The position numbers and the translations under genes were made by a program. The notes under the pieces were generated by a model. It was not told where the DNA came from. It did no database searches and saw nothing but the letters and a program-made list of their open reading frames with translations. This document shows, piece after piece, positions 42,918-54,000 of a stretch of 64,000 nt of DNA. Origin of the DNA: Nymphaea colorata (Eukaryota; Streptophyta; Magnoliopsida; Nymphaeales; Nymphaeaceae); the NCBI RefSeq assembly GCF_008831285.2, contig NC_045142.1:811001-875000 (forward strand), read 5' to 3'. Position 1 is the stretch's first letter, and every line of letters starts with the position of its first letter.

Positions 42918-43068
42918 CAATTTCTTTGGATTCAAATTTCCAAGTTGCAGAAGAGGTCAATTTCAAGTCTCGCGAACTGTTAAGGGTATTTTCGTCCATG
43001 TATAACTCAGGAACATGTCCGTCCTCTGTTCCCAACGGCTTAATAATCACATGCCCTGTGACCACCAT
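42918..43068 (-). CDS. Possible first exon of an unrecognised gene
   Basis: On the minus strand an ATG at 43068 opens a 50-codon frame (MVVTGHVIIKPLGTEDGHV...) that ends exactly at a strong donor, G|GTGAGT, at 42918/42917. The composition looks protein-like and the site is divergent, 310 bp from the start of the DUF2279-like gene. I could not find a phase-compatible next exon downstream and do not recognise the peptide. A non-coding transcript or a chance frame is equally possible. Confidence 0.2.
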
Positions 43069-43378
43069 AGACCCTAATTCTAACTCCTTTACCAAATCTG
43101 TCTGTCTCAGACAAAGGGGAGCGGAGAACGACCGCAAACTACAACCTTTTCAACAATTCCAGCACACATACTCACAGAAGCGGGTTATTTTGCACAATTC
43201 CCAGGGGTGTTTCCGTCCACCAGCGAAAGTCGGCACATTCTGGACGCCGAGTCCGGTCGCGCTCCCCCCGTCCCAAATCTGAACTCCCCCCGTCTCCTCG
43301 CTGTGGATCGCTGGAACTCGACAGAGCGGAAGAAGATCCCGTCGATCGACCTTGGCTCCGAACCGGTGGCTGGAGAGG

Positions 43379-43735
43379 ATGCAGACAGACGATGAGTGGC
43401 TCGCTCCGGACAAGCTCTACCACGTGCTCTTCTGCTTCTTCGTTGCCCTAGCTTCCGCGGAGCTCACGCGCCGCTGCGGCCACTCCTTGCTGCGGAGGCG
43501 GAGCATTTCCATCGGGAGCCTCGTTTCTACGGCAGCCGGAGCCGCGAAGGAGATCGGAGATGAGATGGGCTTCTGGACCTCAGGCGGTGGCTCCATCAAG
43601 GACGCCGTCGCCGACCTCTCCGGCGTCCTGCTCGCGGCGACCATCCTCTGGGCCTTGGCCTTGCCTCCGCCTCCGCCTCCTCCTAAGGGATCGCACGAAG
43701 ATCCCTACCGATTCCACGGGGATTCTGCCGTCTGA
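43379..43735 (+). CDS. Small membrane protein resembling the DUF2279/YfiM family
   Basis: Intronless 118-residue frame that starts at MQTDDEWLAPDK; the longer frame upstream has only a TTG start. The order of motifs is DKLYHVLFCFFVALASAE (first hydrophobic helix), then GSLVSTAAGAAKEIGDEMGF, then SIKDAVADLSGVLLAATILWAL (second hydrophobic segment), then a run of seven prolines and a polar tail. The DK.YH, AAKEI.D and D..AD..G spacing is how I know the bacterial DUF2279/YfiM family of small envelope proteins. The plant function is unknown to me. The gene is GC-rich compared with its surroundings, as is common for short intronless plant genes, and its codons look well used. The position of the second helix over the D-G motif fits membrane insertion. 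Confidence 0.68.
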   Translation: MQTDDEWLAPDKLYHVLFCFFVALASAELTRRCGHSLLRRRSISIGSLVSTAAGAAKEIGDEMGFWTSGGGSIKDAVADLSGVLLAATILWALALPPPPPPPKGSHEDPYRFHGDSAV

Positions 43736-46270
43736 AACTCTCCCCTCTGCCTCTGATATTTCCGGCTATTTTGCCGGTGCCGGGATCTGTAAGCGAGGAC
43801 ATCTTTTGCCGCCGGAGGAATGACTAAAATGTTCATAACACGATCGGTCAATGCCGATTAGGGGTTTTGACTCCGATAAAAGAACGAATGAGATTCGTGC
43901 CCTTTGTAAATACTAAATAGTTGTAAATGCTTCGCCAAGCTGTTCATCATGAGTGACAAATGAATGAATCAGTTTACGGCTCAAGCCCCTGGCGCCCAAC
44001 CTTTACCATTCTGAAATTATGAAAGGTAGGTTGTTGCCCCTCGGCTCTCTCTCAGACTCTCAGTTGTTGAAGGCTTTTGAGATTATGTATGAATAGGAAA
44101 ATTTCTTTGATTTTTGTTAATCTTCTTGATTAGGCAGATTTCCAAGAGAATAATTCCCTCAGGATTTGCTTATAAAAGCCAGTAAAGTAAGAGAACTTGG
44201 CAATTTTGTAAAAAGTTTTTTGGGCTATGTTTGAAAACCGAGGCTGATCTGAAAATTTATATCTATATTAAACTAATTTTTTTAAAATTTACATATAAAA
44301 TTTTAAGAAATTATATGGACACCGTAAAAGGACATCTTGGATCACAAATTTGAATTAGGTAAAATCTATTAGGTTGATCGTGATCAAGATCAGGCTGATG
44401 CTCTTCTTGACCTTCATTGCGAAGAACCAAAAACGAATTCCCCTTCTGGTCGGTTCCAGTATTGTGAGGCCAACCAGTTTCGGTTTACTCCCTCCATCGA
44501 CTGGAGGAGGATCTGCTGGAACAGATGCCTCCGAGGAGCACAATCACTATCAATTCACTTTTGCATGCATAAGTAACCAGAGAAAAATTAAGTGGAGCCG
44601 AAGTAAAGATCCCAGCGAATCCATACCTGGCACACGCTTTGGTGAAATTATTGACATCTCAACCATGGCCGCCCAACATTTGTAGAGTAGCATGGACGGT
44701 GCTAGAGATAACTCTTCATTTCACTCTCTTTTTATCTGCACTCTTCTTCCATCATGCCATTTCTAAACCGCTTTTTTTTTAATTTTTTAATCAAATAGTG
44801 CGTATTTTACCATTTTTAGTACGGCTGTTTTGGCCATTTCACACCACCTCAGCAAGAGCTGTTTGGCAGCAAACCCAGACTCATATGCGACGGGGAGTAC
44901 CCCAAAATACTCTTATCAAAGTTAAAAAAAAAAAAAAAACTTTTAAAAAATGTAAAAAGCATTGTAAAAAAGTAAAAGTTTAAACTACCTATTATTTTAT
45001 AAAAAAAATCAAAAAATACCTTCCTCTCCTATTGTGCATACTTAGTGCGTGCAAGCTTTTATGTATGCAACTCAATCTGCTACAGTGGGTGGAGAAAAAG
45101 CACATGGGAGTTGGGGTTTGATTAAGCGAGTGGATGTATGGCTTCATCATCCAGCTTTTGGTTTTAACGATGCAAATTTCTCATTTTCTTTGTAGTGTTA
45201 CAAAATGATTTTTTTTCCCCCTCTTCTTGTCAAAATTTGGGTTTATATTGATTTTTTAGACCATTTCCCTTGTGATCCAGAGAGAGAGGTACGCGAGATT
45301 GCAACCACGGAACATGGGTCTATGCGCGCTGCACCTAAGCTTTGCTGAGACTGTACCAACACAGGAATTAAGGTAGTGGATGTAAGGCTTCATCATCCAG
45401 CTGTTGGTTTTACCGATACGAACTTCTCATTTTCTTTGTAGTGTTATAAAGTGACGTTTTTTTTTCCTCTTCTTGTCAAAATTTTGATTTATGTTGGTAT
45501 TTTTCCGTGTGAGAGTTAGACCATTTCCCTTGAGATTGGTTAATTTCAGAAATGGAAAATAACTACTTGCATCTCATACTTTTGTTCAATCAATTAATTA
45601 ATGCTGCCAATGTTAGCATATATATGCATGTATGTGTAAGAGAAAAAACGAGAAAGGCGACTGTCCTTCTCGTTTGGTAGCACGGGATCGCAACAGGGAC
45701 GGAGACGAGAGTCGACGATCAGGGGAACAAGCTTACTCCTTTCTATGTCGCCTTCGGTGACCGAGAGCATTTCGTCAGAGACCTGAGAAACGTAACTCAA
45801 TTTTCAGAGGTCACTCGGCAATGCCTTAAGCTGCCAAACCCTCGAACAAGTATTGAATGTTCATGTCAGTAATGTGTTTCATAAAAATAAAGTTGTTTCT
45901 TGGTCCTTTTTCAACTTTCATTAAAGATTAACAAGTTCTCTAAATTCTATAAAGGGCTACAAATTTTTCAATTTCTTGGTGTAGGAGTTTTTGTGAATTT
46001 TTTATTATCAGAATAAACAATAAAGAATCTACGTAATGAACCTAGATGCAACAGGAGATCACATCATACAATACAGTTGCAATAACAATGAGTGATCAGA
46101 CTTAGCTATATCTAATTTTAGAGTATATAAATCGGAAGTGGAGTATCTGAGTTACCTCATTAGATACTCTAGAAGCCACTTTCCTCATTAATAATAATTG
46201 AAGGAAAAAAAACATTCATACGAACTATCACATAACAGTTTTATTTAAATTATTGGATAATTTAGTCACT
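43736..46270. other. Intergenic region right of the DUF2279-like gene
   Basis: No gene recognised. A- and T-runs are frequent (44780-45010). A diverged direct duplication occupies 45130-45272 and 45376-45532. The wording near 45820-45850 (TGCCTTAAGCTGCCAAACCCTC) recurs near 60162-60183, so a dispersed repeat is probably shared between both sites. Confidence 0.45.
45130..45532. repeat. Direct duplication, about 150 bp, offset 246 bp
   Basis: Both copies run from GTGGATGTA...GGCTTCATCATCCAGCT through TCTCATTTTCTTTGTAGTGTTA to GACCATTTCCCTTG. The copies are 45130-45272 and 45376-45532; the second has a short insert near its end. Confidence 0.85.
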
Positions 46271-46274
46271 ATAA

Positions 46275-47251
46275 GGCTGCGTTTAATTACAATAGATTTG
46301 AGATATGCCGTTTGAAGTCTGACCTTACCCCCGCTCCCCTCTTTTCTCTCTCTTATCGGACCTCAAATCCATGATTTTTTACACTACATCACGGATTTGA
46401 GAGATCCACATTAAAGGGTGGATGCCGAAATCCAGCAGTTTGATATTCCAGCTATCGTGAATTTTAAATTCAATATCCATGGATCAAACGCAACCTCAGG
46501 TTTTGGCTTTGTTGTTCTTCTTATTGAATGTTCATTGAACATTCAATTAGTAGAGAGAACTGCCTTAAAACGATTCAATTATTGATTTATGTTATTCACC
46601 TATCGACGTGATTACTTAAGCTCTAAAGCTCCTTCAACTTGCCTTCAAACGCACGTGCCTTAGCTTGTTGATTTTTTTCAGCCACCGAATCACCCGCTTG
46701 ATTGGACATATCGTTGTAGGTTGGAACATCAACATAACTGAACACATCGACAAATCACATGACTATTATAGTCTGATCTTAGGTCCTTTTGGTGACATGT
46801 TAAATTATTTTATTTGAAGTTCTTGATTTGGCAAAGAGGAAGACGCAGGGATGAAGAGTAGAAGGCAGACAAAGAGAAGCAGCCCAAAGGAGGAAGAGGA
46901 ATACGGAGGCCTTGGATGGAGAGCAGGAGAACAAGAGGCAGCGACAGAGAAGAAGTGAGCTTCGGAGAAGAAGGGAGCTTGCAGCGACAGAGGAGAAGGT
47001 GGCTTCAGGCGAAAGGGAAAGACGCGAGGGTTTTGACAGAAGGGGAAACTGAGAGAAAAGGAGGAAGAAATTTTAAAGTCGGAGGTCGGACCTCCGACTT
47101 TTTTCCGTGGATATTTTACCCCCGTCGTACGAAGAATTCGCGTGAATCTTTCACGCATTTGATGTTCTCATGGTATGGCGGTTGAAATTTCAACCGATCG
47201 TACACTTTTCAACCACTCCTCATTTTTTACCCCTGCAATCAAACGCAAGCC
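46275..47251. mobile_element. PIF/Harbinger-like non-autonomous element
   Basis: The left end reads GGCTGCGTTTAATTAC and the right end, reverse complemented, reads GGCTTGCGTTTGATTGC. TAA lies directly outside both ends (46272-46274 and 47252-47254), matching the 3-bp TWA target duplication of PIF/Harbinger elements. An internal end-like sequence (ATCAAACGCAACC at 46483-46495) suggests either a nested 221-bp MITE or a composite. No transposase is seen. A 13-bp-armed hairpin sits at 47075-47101. Confidence 0.5.
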
Positions 47252-47470
47252 TAATGCAGAAAATTACAGGAACAAAGTAGATCCCAAGATCAAATGAATG
47301 CTGAGACCTGAACTTGATTCATATAGACCCATCTTCTAATCCACTAGGAAGCTTTTTAAAGAAGTTTCTAATTTTACCAAATCCTCATCCCAATAAATGA
47401 CATTGTTTAGAAAAACTTCTCTATATTAGTCTAAACTCAAACGATCTCATGATTCATTATCATGAAATGG

Positions 47471-47634
47471 GTGCTAACCATTGTTATTAAGAAAGAAGAA
47501 ATAAAACCATACAGGAAAAGATTTAGGGTTTCTTCACCAATTAAGCAAAGAGAATGCTAATCATTGTTTGGAAGAAGAAGCAGAAGCATATTGGAAAAAG
47601 ATTTGGGTTTTCTTCACCAATGAAGCAGAGAGAG
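47471..47634. repeat. Imperfect tandem repeat, about 82 bp
   Basis: GTGCTAACCATTGTT at 47471 and ATGCTAATCATTGTT at 47554 begin two copies. Both contain GGAAAAAGATTT...GGGTTT...CTTCACCAAT and end in an AAGCA(A/G)AGAGA purine tract. Confidence 0.75.
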
Positions 47635-47654
47635 AGAGAGAGAGAGAGAGAGAG
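47627..47654. repeat. (GA)n microsatellite
   Basis: Fourteen GA units following the local duplication. Confidence 0.9.
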
Positions 47655-48000
47655 TTACAAGTAGAGGGAGAGAAGGAACTCATAGGCAAGCTGACGATGC
47701 TCTTCTCTGAGAACAGTGAGCAGCGTCCACCGTCGCCCTTCACATAAGAAAAGGGCGACGGTGGACCATGGGCGGAGCGGCGAAAGGGCAACGGTGGCGA
47801 GTGGCCCAGCGATGGAGCGGCGACGGTGGCGCCGTTGCTGTGGCAGACTGGCTGGTAGCCGGTGGCACATGGTCGCTGTCTCTCCCTGTCTCTGCCTCCC
47901 TCGAATCCTTGATGCCTCCCTCCGCCTTCGATGGAAAGAAACGAAAATGTGATTAACAAAAAGGAGAGGGCGCTGCACGCAGGTGAGGAGACGCCCGACC

Positions 48001-48093
48001 TAACGGGCCGTCGGGCTGGGCCAGGCTCACCCAAATTGAGCCCGATAACATGATTTTTTGACCCGGACCCGGCCCAGCCCGACGCCCAGGCTT
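48001..48093. mobile_element. Solitary right end of the same GC-rich element family
   Basis: GGGCCGTCGGGCTGGGCC and, 50 bp on, GGCCCAGCCCGACGCCCAGGCTT. Read on the minus strand this begins AAGCCTGGGCGTCGGGC, like the ends of the element at 48789-49670. The matching left end was not found. Confidence 0.45.
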
Positions 48094-48788
48094 AATTTGG
48101 TAGTCTGTTGTCTATTAATGGGATGCAATGCCGTTAGTTGTTATTTAATTGGCTATGAAAGGAAAGAAACTTGAATCCAGAGCCAAGCAGAATGCCATGT
48201 TCCATTCACCGCCTGGTTCGTTGGCTAGCTGAGAGAGCTGACTCTGTGGGATTGGAAGAGCACCCATCGATCTAAAGTGAAAACCTCCTTTAGGGCGAAT
48301 TGTCTTCTGGATTCCAAGTCTTTTCTAATCAGGAACAACCTAAAAGGTTCCTGAAGATGGAGCTGGAGTCATATAATATATATTATCGGGTTTTTTTCCA
48401 AAAAGTCGGATTTTATTTGACAATGGAACCAATGCATATTGTGAGATGAACAATACGCAAAATAGAGATGCATCGATGAAGGCACGGACTAAAACACCAC
48501 TTGCGTTATAGATTAGAAAGTATTCCGTAACGCCGAACAGACGCTACGATGTCGTAGGAAGTGCGCAATCTAAAACACAAACTGTAACGCATTTCGGCCT
48601 GCGTTACTGAGTGATTTGATTTATTAAGATTGATGAGCAATGTAGCAGGCCCTTACTTACTAACATTGTGATATATTTTAAGTGTATGCTCCCTTCAGTG
48701 AGTTGCTTGAATCAATAATATGGAAGAGATTGTTGCTATATATGGCATGTTTACTACACTTCCATGTACAAATCAATAATTTTATTTT

Positions 48789-49670
48789 AAGGCTGGGCAT
48801 CGGGCCGCCGGCCCGGTAAAAATGTAAAAACCAAAGCCCGGTAAAGGAAACGGGCCAGCCCGAGGCCCGGCCCATTTAGAAATGGGCCGCGTCGGGCCCA
48901 TGCAATATCGGGCCTCGGGCATAAATCAAAGCCCGAGGCCTGGCCCGGCCCGATTATTTAACGGGCCGGGTGGGTTGGGCCGAGCTTTCATTTTCTTCAT
49001 TTTTTTCCTCTTTTCAAGTTTCTGAAAACCCTAACCCTTCTCAACCCTAACCCCAATATCGAAAAGAGTCAATATGAAACTGAGCAATGGAAGCTAGCCG
49101 CCGCCATCCACTTCCCACCACCAACCTCTGTCGGCTACAACGGACTCTCCACGGCCTTCTTTCTCTGTCGCCTTCGCCCAACACCTCCTCCTCCGATAAG
49201 CCCAACGCCTCCACCTCCGCTTTCTCCCAATGCCTCCTCTTCCAGTGAGCCCAACACCTCCTCCTTCGCCTTCGCCCAATGCCTCCTCCTCCTCCGCCTT
49301 CGCCTAACGCCTCCTCCTCTGACAAGCCCCTTCCTCGCTGGCGCTGCCGCTCTTCGCCCGCCCTCCCTGAGTCTCTGAAAGTTTGTAACCTCAAACACCT
49401 ACTTCGGTCCTCATCAAAACAACGAAAAGAAGAGGAAGAAAACCCTAACTCCCTAACTCCATTTATTTTTAAAATAAATAAATAAATTTGTTGTCAAGCT
49501 TTTCGGGCCCCCGATAATCATAGTCAAAGGCCCGAGCCCGGCCCGTTGATTATCGGGCCGGGCTGGGCAAAAGAAAAAAGCCCAAAACTCAAAATTTCAA
49601 GACCCAGGTCTGATCCCAAGTCGGGCCAGGTACCAGGTACCGACGGTGGCCCGGCCCAGTGCCCAAGCTT
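48789..49670. mobile_element. GC-rich TIR element, 882 bp
   Basis: The left end AAGGCTGGGCATCGGGCCG matches the reverse complement of the right end, AAGCTTGGGCACTGGGCCG. Both ends are followed by dense GGGCC/GGCCC words (48800-48990 and 49500-49660). The middle holds a CCTCC-rich imperfect minisatellite (about 49185-49325). I see no clear target duplication, so the superfamily is open (hAT-like is possible). A similar end, in the right-end orientation, stands alone at 48001-48093. No transposase frame is visible. Confidence 0.55.
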
Positions 49671-51010
49671 AAACAATTTTAGGCTCTAATCGGTGGCAGT
49701 CATAAGATAAAATGGGAAAATATCAATAAAAAAAACAATGTTGTCAACTTTAGAGATTGCTGCTGTAAAATCTATAAAAACTAAGTAATTGAACCGGCCA
49801 GACTTCTCATCCAGCTAGCAAAAAATATTGTTATATACATTTTAATAAGAACAACTAGTTTAAAAATAATTGAAGAAAATCATACCAAAGGAGCAGTACG
49901 TAACGTGGCACCCTTGTGCCACTTATTCGATTTGAATCAGTCAACGGAGGTCGACTTTTACAATTTTTCTTAAAGTGCATTAGAGAAATGACAGAAGAGG
50001 TTGATCAACCAAGTTGCTTTTGGCCGCTAGATATATTCTGAGTTAGATCCTTATGGTCCAATTATTTTATTTGAAGTTGTCGATGTATGCCTTAGTTCTT
50101 GTTTGTATAACCGGATGATTGTTCTGGAACAGATTTCACCAATCCCAATATGTTGTTTCAAACGTCTTTTCTCAACGTCATTTTGATTATGATTTGTACC
50201 ACGTATTTCCATTCACGAATTAGTGGTCTTGTTACGCTAGTTCATAGGTTTTCAAACTAAAGATTAGAGATTAATAATGTTGATCATTAGCTGTTTAATA
50301 CAAATTAAAATATTTTCTATCCGTCAGGCATCAAATTATTCTTCATGTGTTGCAAATATGACCACGGAATGCCTCAAGGATGAGGAGGTCAGGCCACTTG
50401 CTGCACGGTCCATGTGCACCAAAAATTGTGTATATGGTTATGCAATGACCAAAATATCCCAACACCTCCTTATATTTTTTTGTATTATTATTTTTTGAGT
50501 ACATGCTTTTTTGTGTCTAACAACTCAATCATCCTGATACGAGAAGGCATAAATCAACAACTGGTCCTCCCCTTTTACCAAAATCCTTCCACTATTATGT
50601 GGAAATTTTTGAAGGTTTGAACATGAACGTGGCTGAATATATTGGAAAGTATAATTATAAAGCCTAAGTTTGCTGCTTTAGATGGAGGATGTGAAAAACT
50701 CATTTCCAAGTTGATTATAAGTAGAACATATTTCAAGGAAGACAAAAAAAAAAAAAAAAAAAAAAAAGAGAGACACAACATCCACATATGGTATCTGTTC
50801 CATAGAAGCACGCAATAGTTGCAAGTAAGCTGAGAAAGGCACAATTACGAACCATAAAACCAAGTTAATTATTCCCAAATTGAAACCCATAAACAATTAA
50901 ATCCATCTTTGTTATTCGAGATAACCATTTGTTGATTTTGGTAGTAGCATCACCTCAAGGGAAAACGGTCGAACTTCTTCCTTGATCCGTTTCGGCGACC
51001 TCCGGCAGTG
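49671..51010. other. Intergenic region downstream of the minus-strand Hsp70
   Basis: AT-rich, with no gene recognised. It contains a 24-base A tract (50744-50767). The Hsp70 gene that ends at 51011 should have its 3'UTR and poly(A) site here; none was assigned with confidence. Confidence 0.5.
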
Positions 51011-54000
51011 TCATGCGCTGCTGTTCTGTCCTGGAGGTACTGTTCCCGCCAACCCACCATCGGTAGGAGGGTCATTGGCCCGAGCCATCTCGTCTTGTCC
51101 ATCAGACGCAGAAGAAACACTGGTTTCGGGATCCGGTTCACCCTCAATGTTGGAAGTAGGAACATGTAACTCTTTGGTTGAAACGTCATCTTGATTACCG
51201 GAAGAGGCGTTGTTACCAGGATTTTCATCAGAGAGAGTCGAACCGGAACCAAAGTTGGCATCAGGAGAGGACGTGTGGGACACCTGATCAGCCATCGAGC
51301 TACCACCATTGGGGGAAAGATCACGAAGATCGCCTTTGGACTGGGTTCTGCTGTTGGAAGGGGAACCCTCGGCATTAGTTTCGGCCACGGCACCATGACC
51401 CTCCTTTTCTTCGTGATCAGTACCGCCACAATTGCTAGGATGATTGTCAGAACCAACGCCAGCTCCAGGCGAATGTCCTTTGATTTCCATATTATGAGTA
51501 GCACCACCGTCTAAATGGGTGGCGGCCTCCGTGGTTTCAGCACAAGCGCTACTGTCGTCCGGAGGAGGACGTTTGATATCTTGAGATTGAGAATCAGCAC
51601 CGGCAATGGCGGGAAAGCTTCTGTGCTCACTCTTGGCATGCAACATACGGACCAACTCGTTGTAAGTATTCTGAGCCACAGCGACCGCCCATTCTCTTAA
51701 TTTTGATAAAATTTTAGGGAGGAGAGCAGTATCCACATTGTTGCAAATCGTCAATTTCGTTTCGCTCGTGAATTCAACCTTAGAGTTGGTGGGAGGAAAC
51801 GTAATTCCAATTTTTGAAGTGGCACCGTCATTGAGAAAAAAGCTCTCAACCACCAATTCAGGACTGCCATGATAAACTTCGTCGGCGTCATTTATAGGAT
51901 GAATGATGATCTCACTACTGATATTCGACTCAGTAATATCATCTGATTGAGGCGGGTTGGCCTTAGATATGCAATTAATGCTGCTACAACCACAGTCGCT
52001 GGCTTTAACACTGGGACCAGCACCGCGATTGGGAGAGAGGTCACTGCTCCTCTCCTGCTCTTCTTCCTCACGAATCTTGTTGAGGATGTGACCGCACACA
52101 TTTTGCAACTCGACCATCTTGTCCCTGTACTCTTCCGCAGGTACGAGCTGGTGAGTTGCCAACCATTCGATGCGGTTCTCGATGGCAACCTCAATCCTCT
52201 TTTTATCGGCAGAATCCAGCTTGGTCTCTATCATCTTATCATTGATGGCCTTCCTCGAATCGTAGATATACTTCTCCAATGAGTTTTTTTCCTTTACCCT
52301 GTTCTTGTGCTCCTCCTCCTGAAAGTTGTACACCTCGGCGTCTTGCGCCATCCTTTTTATCTCGTCTCGATTTAGCCGACTTGTGGGGACGGAAACCATA
52401 GTTTTTTGCTTGGTGTTTGTGTTCTGAATTGAGACACTCAAAATACCATTTTCATCAATATAGAAGCGCGCCCTGGCATTCGGAGCAAATTCACATTGTG
52501 AGCGTAATCTTTCGAGAAAGTAGTTGTCCTTATCCTCATAGACATCAAGAAAATGTACGCATTTGTCCCAGGGGAAAATGAAAGGTTTCACGGGCGGGAT
52601 CGCGGTGTTCTTTGGAAACGCAGTTTTCTGATTTGTGCCATTGACAAAGATATTAAAGTCCAAAGCAGTCACATCTTCAAGGGCCAGTTTCGGCATCTCT
52701 TCATTGCCCTCCCTTGTCAACATGGCTGCTTGGAGCGTGGCGCCATAAGCAACAGCCTCGTCGGCATTTATGGCCTTGCAAAGTTCCATACCAAAGTACC
52801 CAATCAACATTTCTTGCACCATCGGAATTCGAGTCGATCCACCAACCAAAAGGACCTCGTCGATGTGCCTTGGGCTCACCTTGCCGTTCCTCAGGCACTT
52901 CGCAACAATCTCTTTGCACTTCATGAGAAGACGATTGTTCAACTTCTCAAACAGGGAGCGAGTGATGGTGGCGGAAAAGTCGATTTCTTCGTACAAGCGG
53001 TCGATCTCGATGGTGGTTTCTTTGGTCACAGTCAGTGCAATTTTCGCTTTCTCACATGCAGCCTTTAGACGCATGACCGCCCTGGAGCTGCAACTTATAT
53101 CCCGCTTATGCTTCTCCTTGAACCTCTCAATAAAATAGTCAACCATGGCATCGTCGAAGTCTTCGCCACCCAGGCAGGTATCTCCTTCCGTGGACATGAC
53201 CTTGAAGGTTCCCTCATCGATATTCAGCAGAGAGACATCTAAAGTGCCACCCCCGAGATCAAAGACTAGGATGTTTTTCTTGCCCTCCCACCCCACATCC
53301 CTGACGAAACCATAGGCAAGGGCAGCGGCACTGGGCTCATTGATAAGGCGCATGACATTCAATCCGGCGATGGCACCAGCGTCCATGGTGGCCTGGCGCT
53401 GAGCCGTGTTGAAGCAGGCAGGAACGCTGATGACAGCATTCCTGGCAGTGGTGCCAAGATAGGCCTCGGCGATGTCGCGCATCTTTGCGAGAACCATCGA
53501 TGAGATCTCCTCTGGTGAAAAGAGCTTATCCTCACCCCTGTAATTGACGCGTATCATATAGCGGCGCTGCACCTGAGGTTCGGAGATCACCTCGAAAGGC
53601 CAGAGCTTCTTAATGTCCCCGACCGGAAATTTGCGGTCAAAAGGGCGCCTACCCATCAAGCGCTTGATATCTACAATGGCAAACACAGCAGCTTCGAAAC
53701 ATGTAAAACCAACCGACACATGGCAACCTCTACAAAGTAGTGCAGGTACAGCAAAATCGTTCATCGTCTCCGAACGCGGAAAAGAACAAGGCCAAAACCA
53801 TAAAAGTCAAAAAAGAACCAACCATTTTTCCGAACGATAATTTTACCTTAAAAAAACGAAGAACACCAAAAAGTAAAAGAGAATCTGCCCCGTCGGAAAG
53901 AAGACGATTCTCCGAACACGGGATCTACTTCCCACTAGGGAGAAAGGGTTGCGGAAGCTGACTAAAATAGCATTAACGGTTAAGGCACCGATGGACTAAA

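Noticed and set aside
46805-47158. 117-codon minus-strand open frame
   Set aside because: It lies inside the Harbinger-like element and is purine/pyrimidine biased; no transposase motif.
47561-48034. 157-codon minus-strand open frame
   Set aside because: Pro/Ser/Arg-rich, runs through a GA microsatellite and a GC-rich transposon end; no motif and overlapping open frames on several strands.
49047-49394. Arg/Gly-rich open frames on the minus strand
   Set aside because: They are read from the CCTCC minisatellite inside a TIR element.
51892-53138. Several open frames opposite or shifted to the minus-strand Hsp70
   Set aside because: Shadows of the conserved Hsp70 coding sequence.
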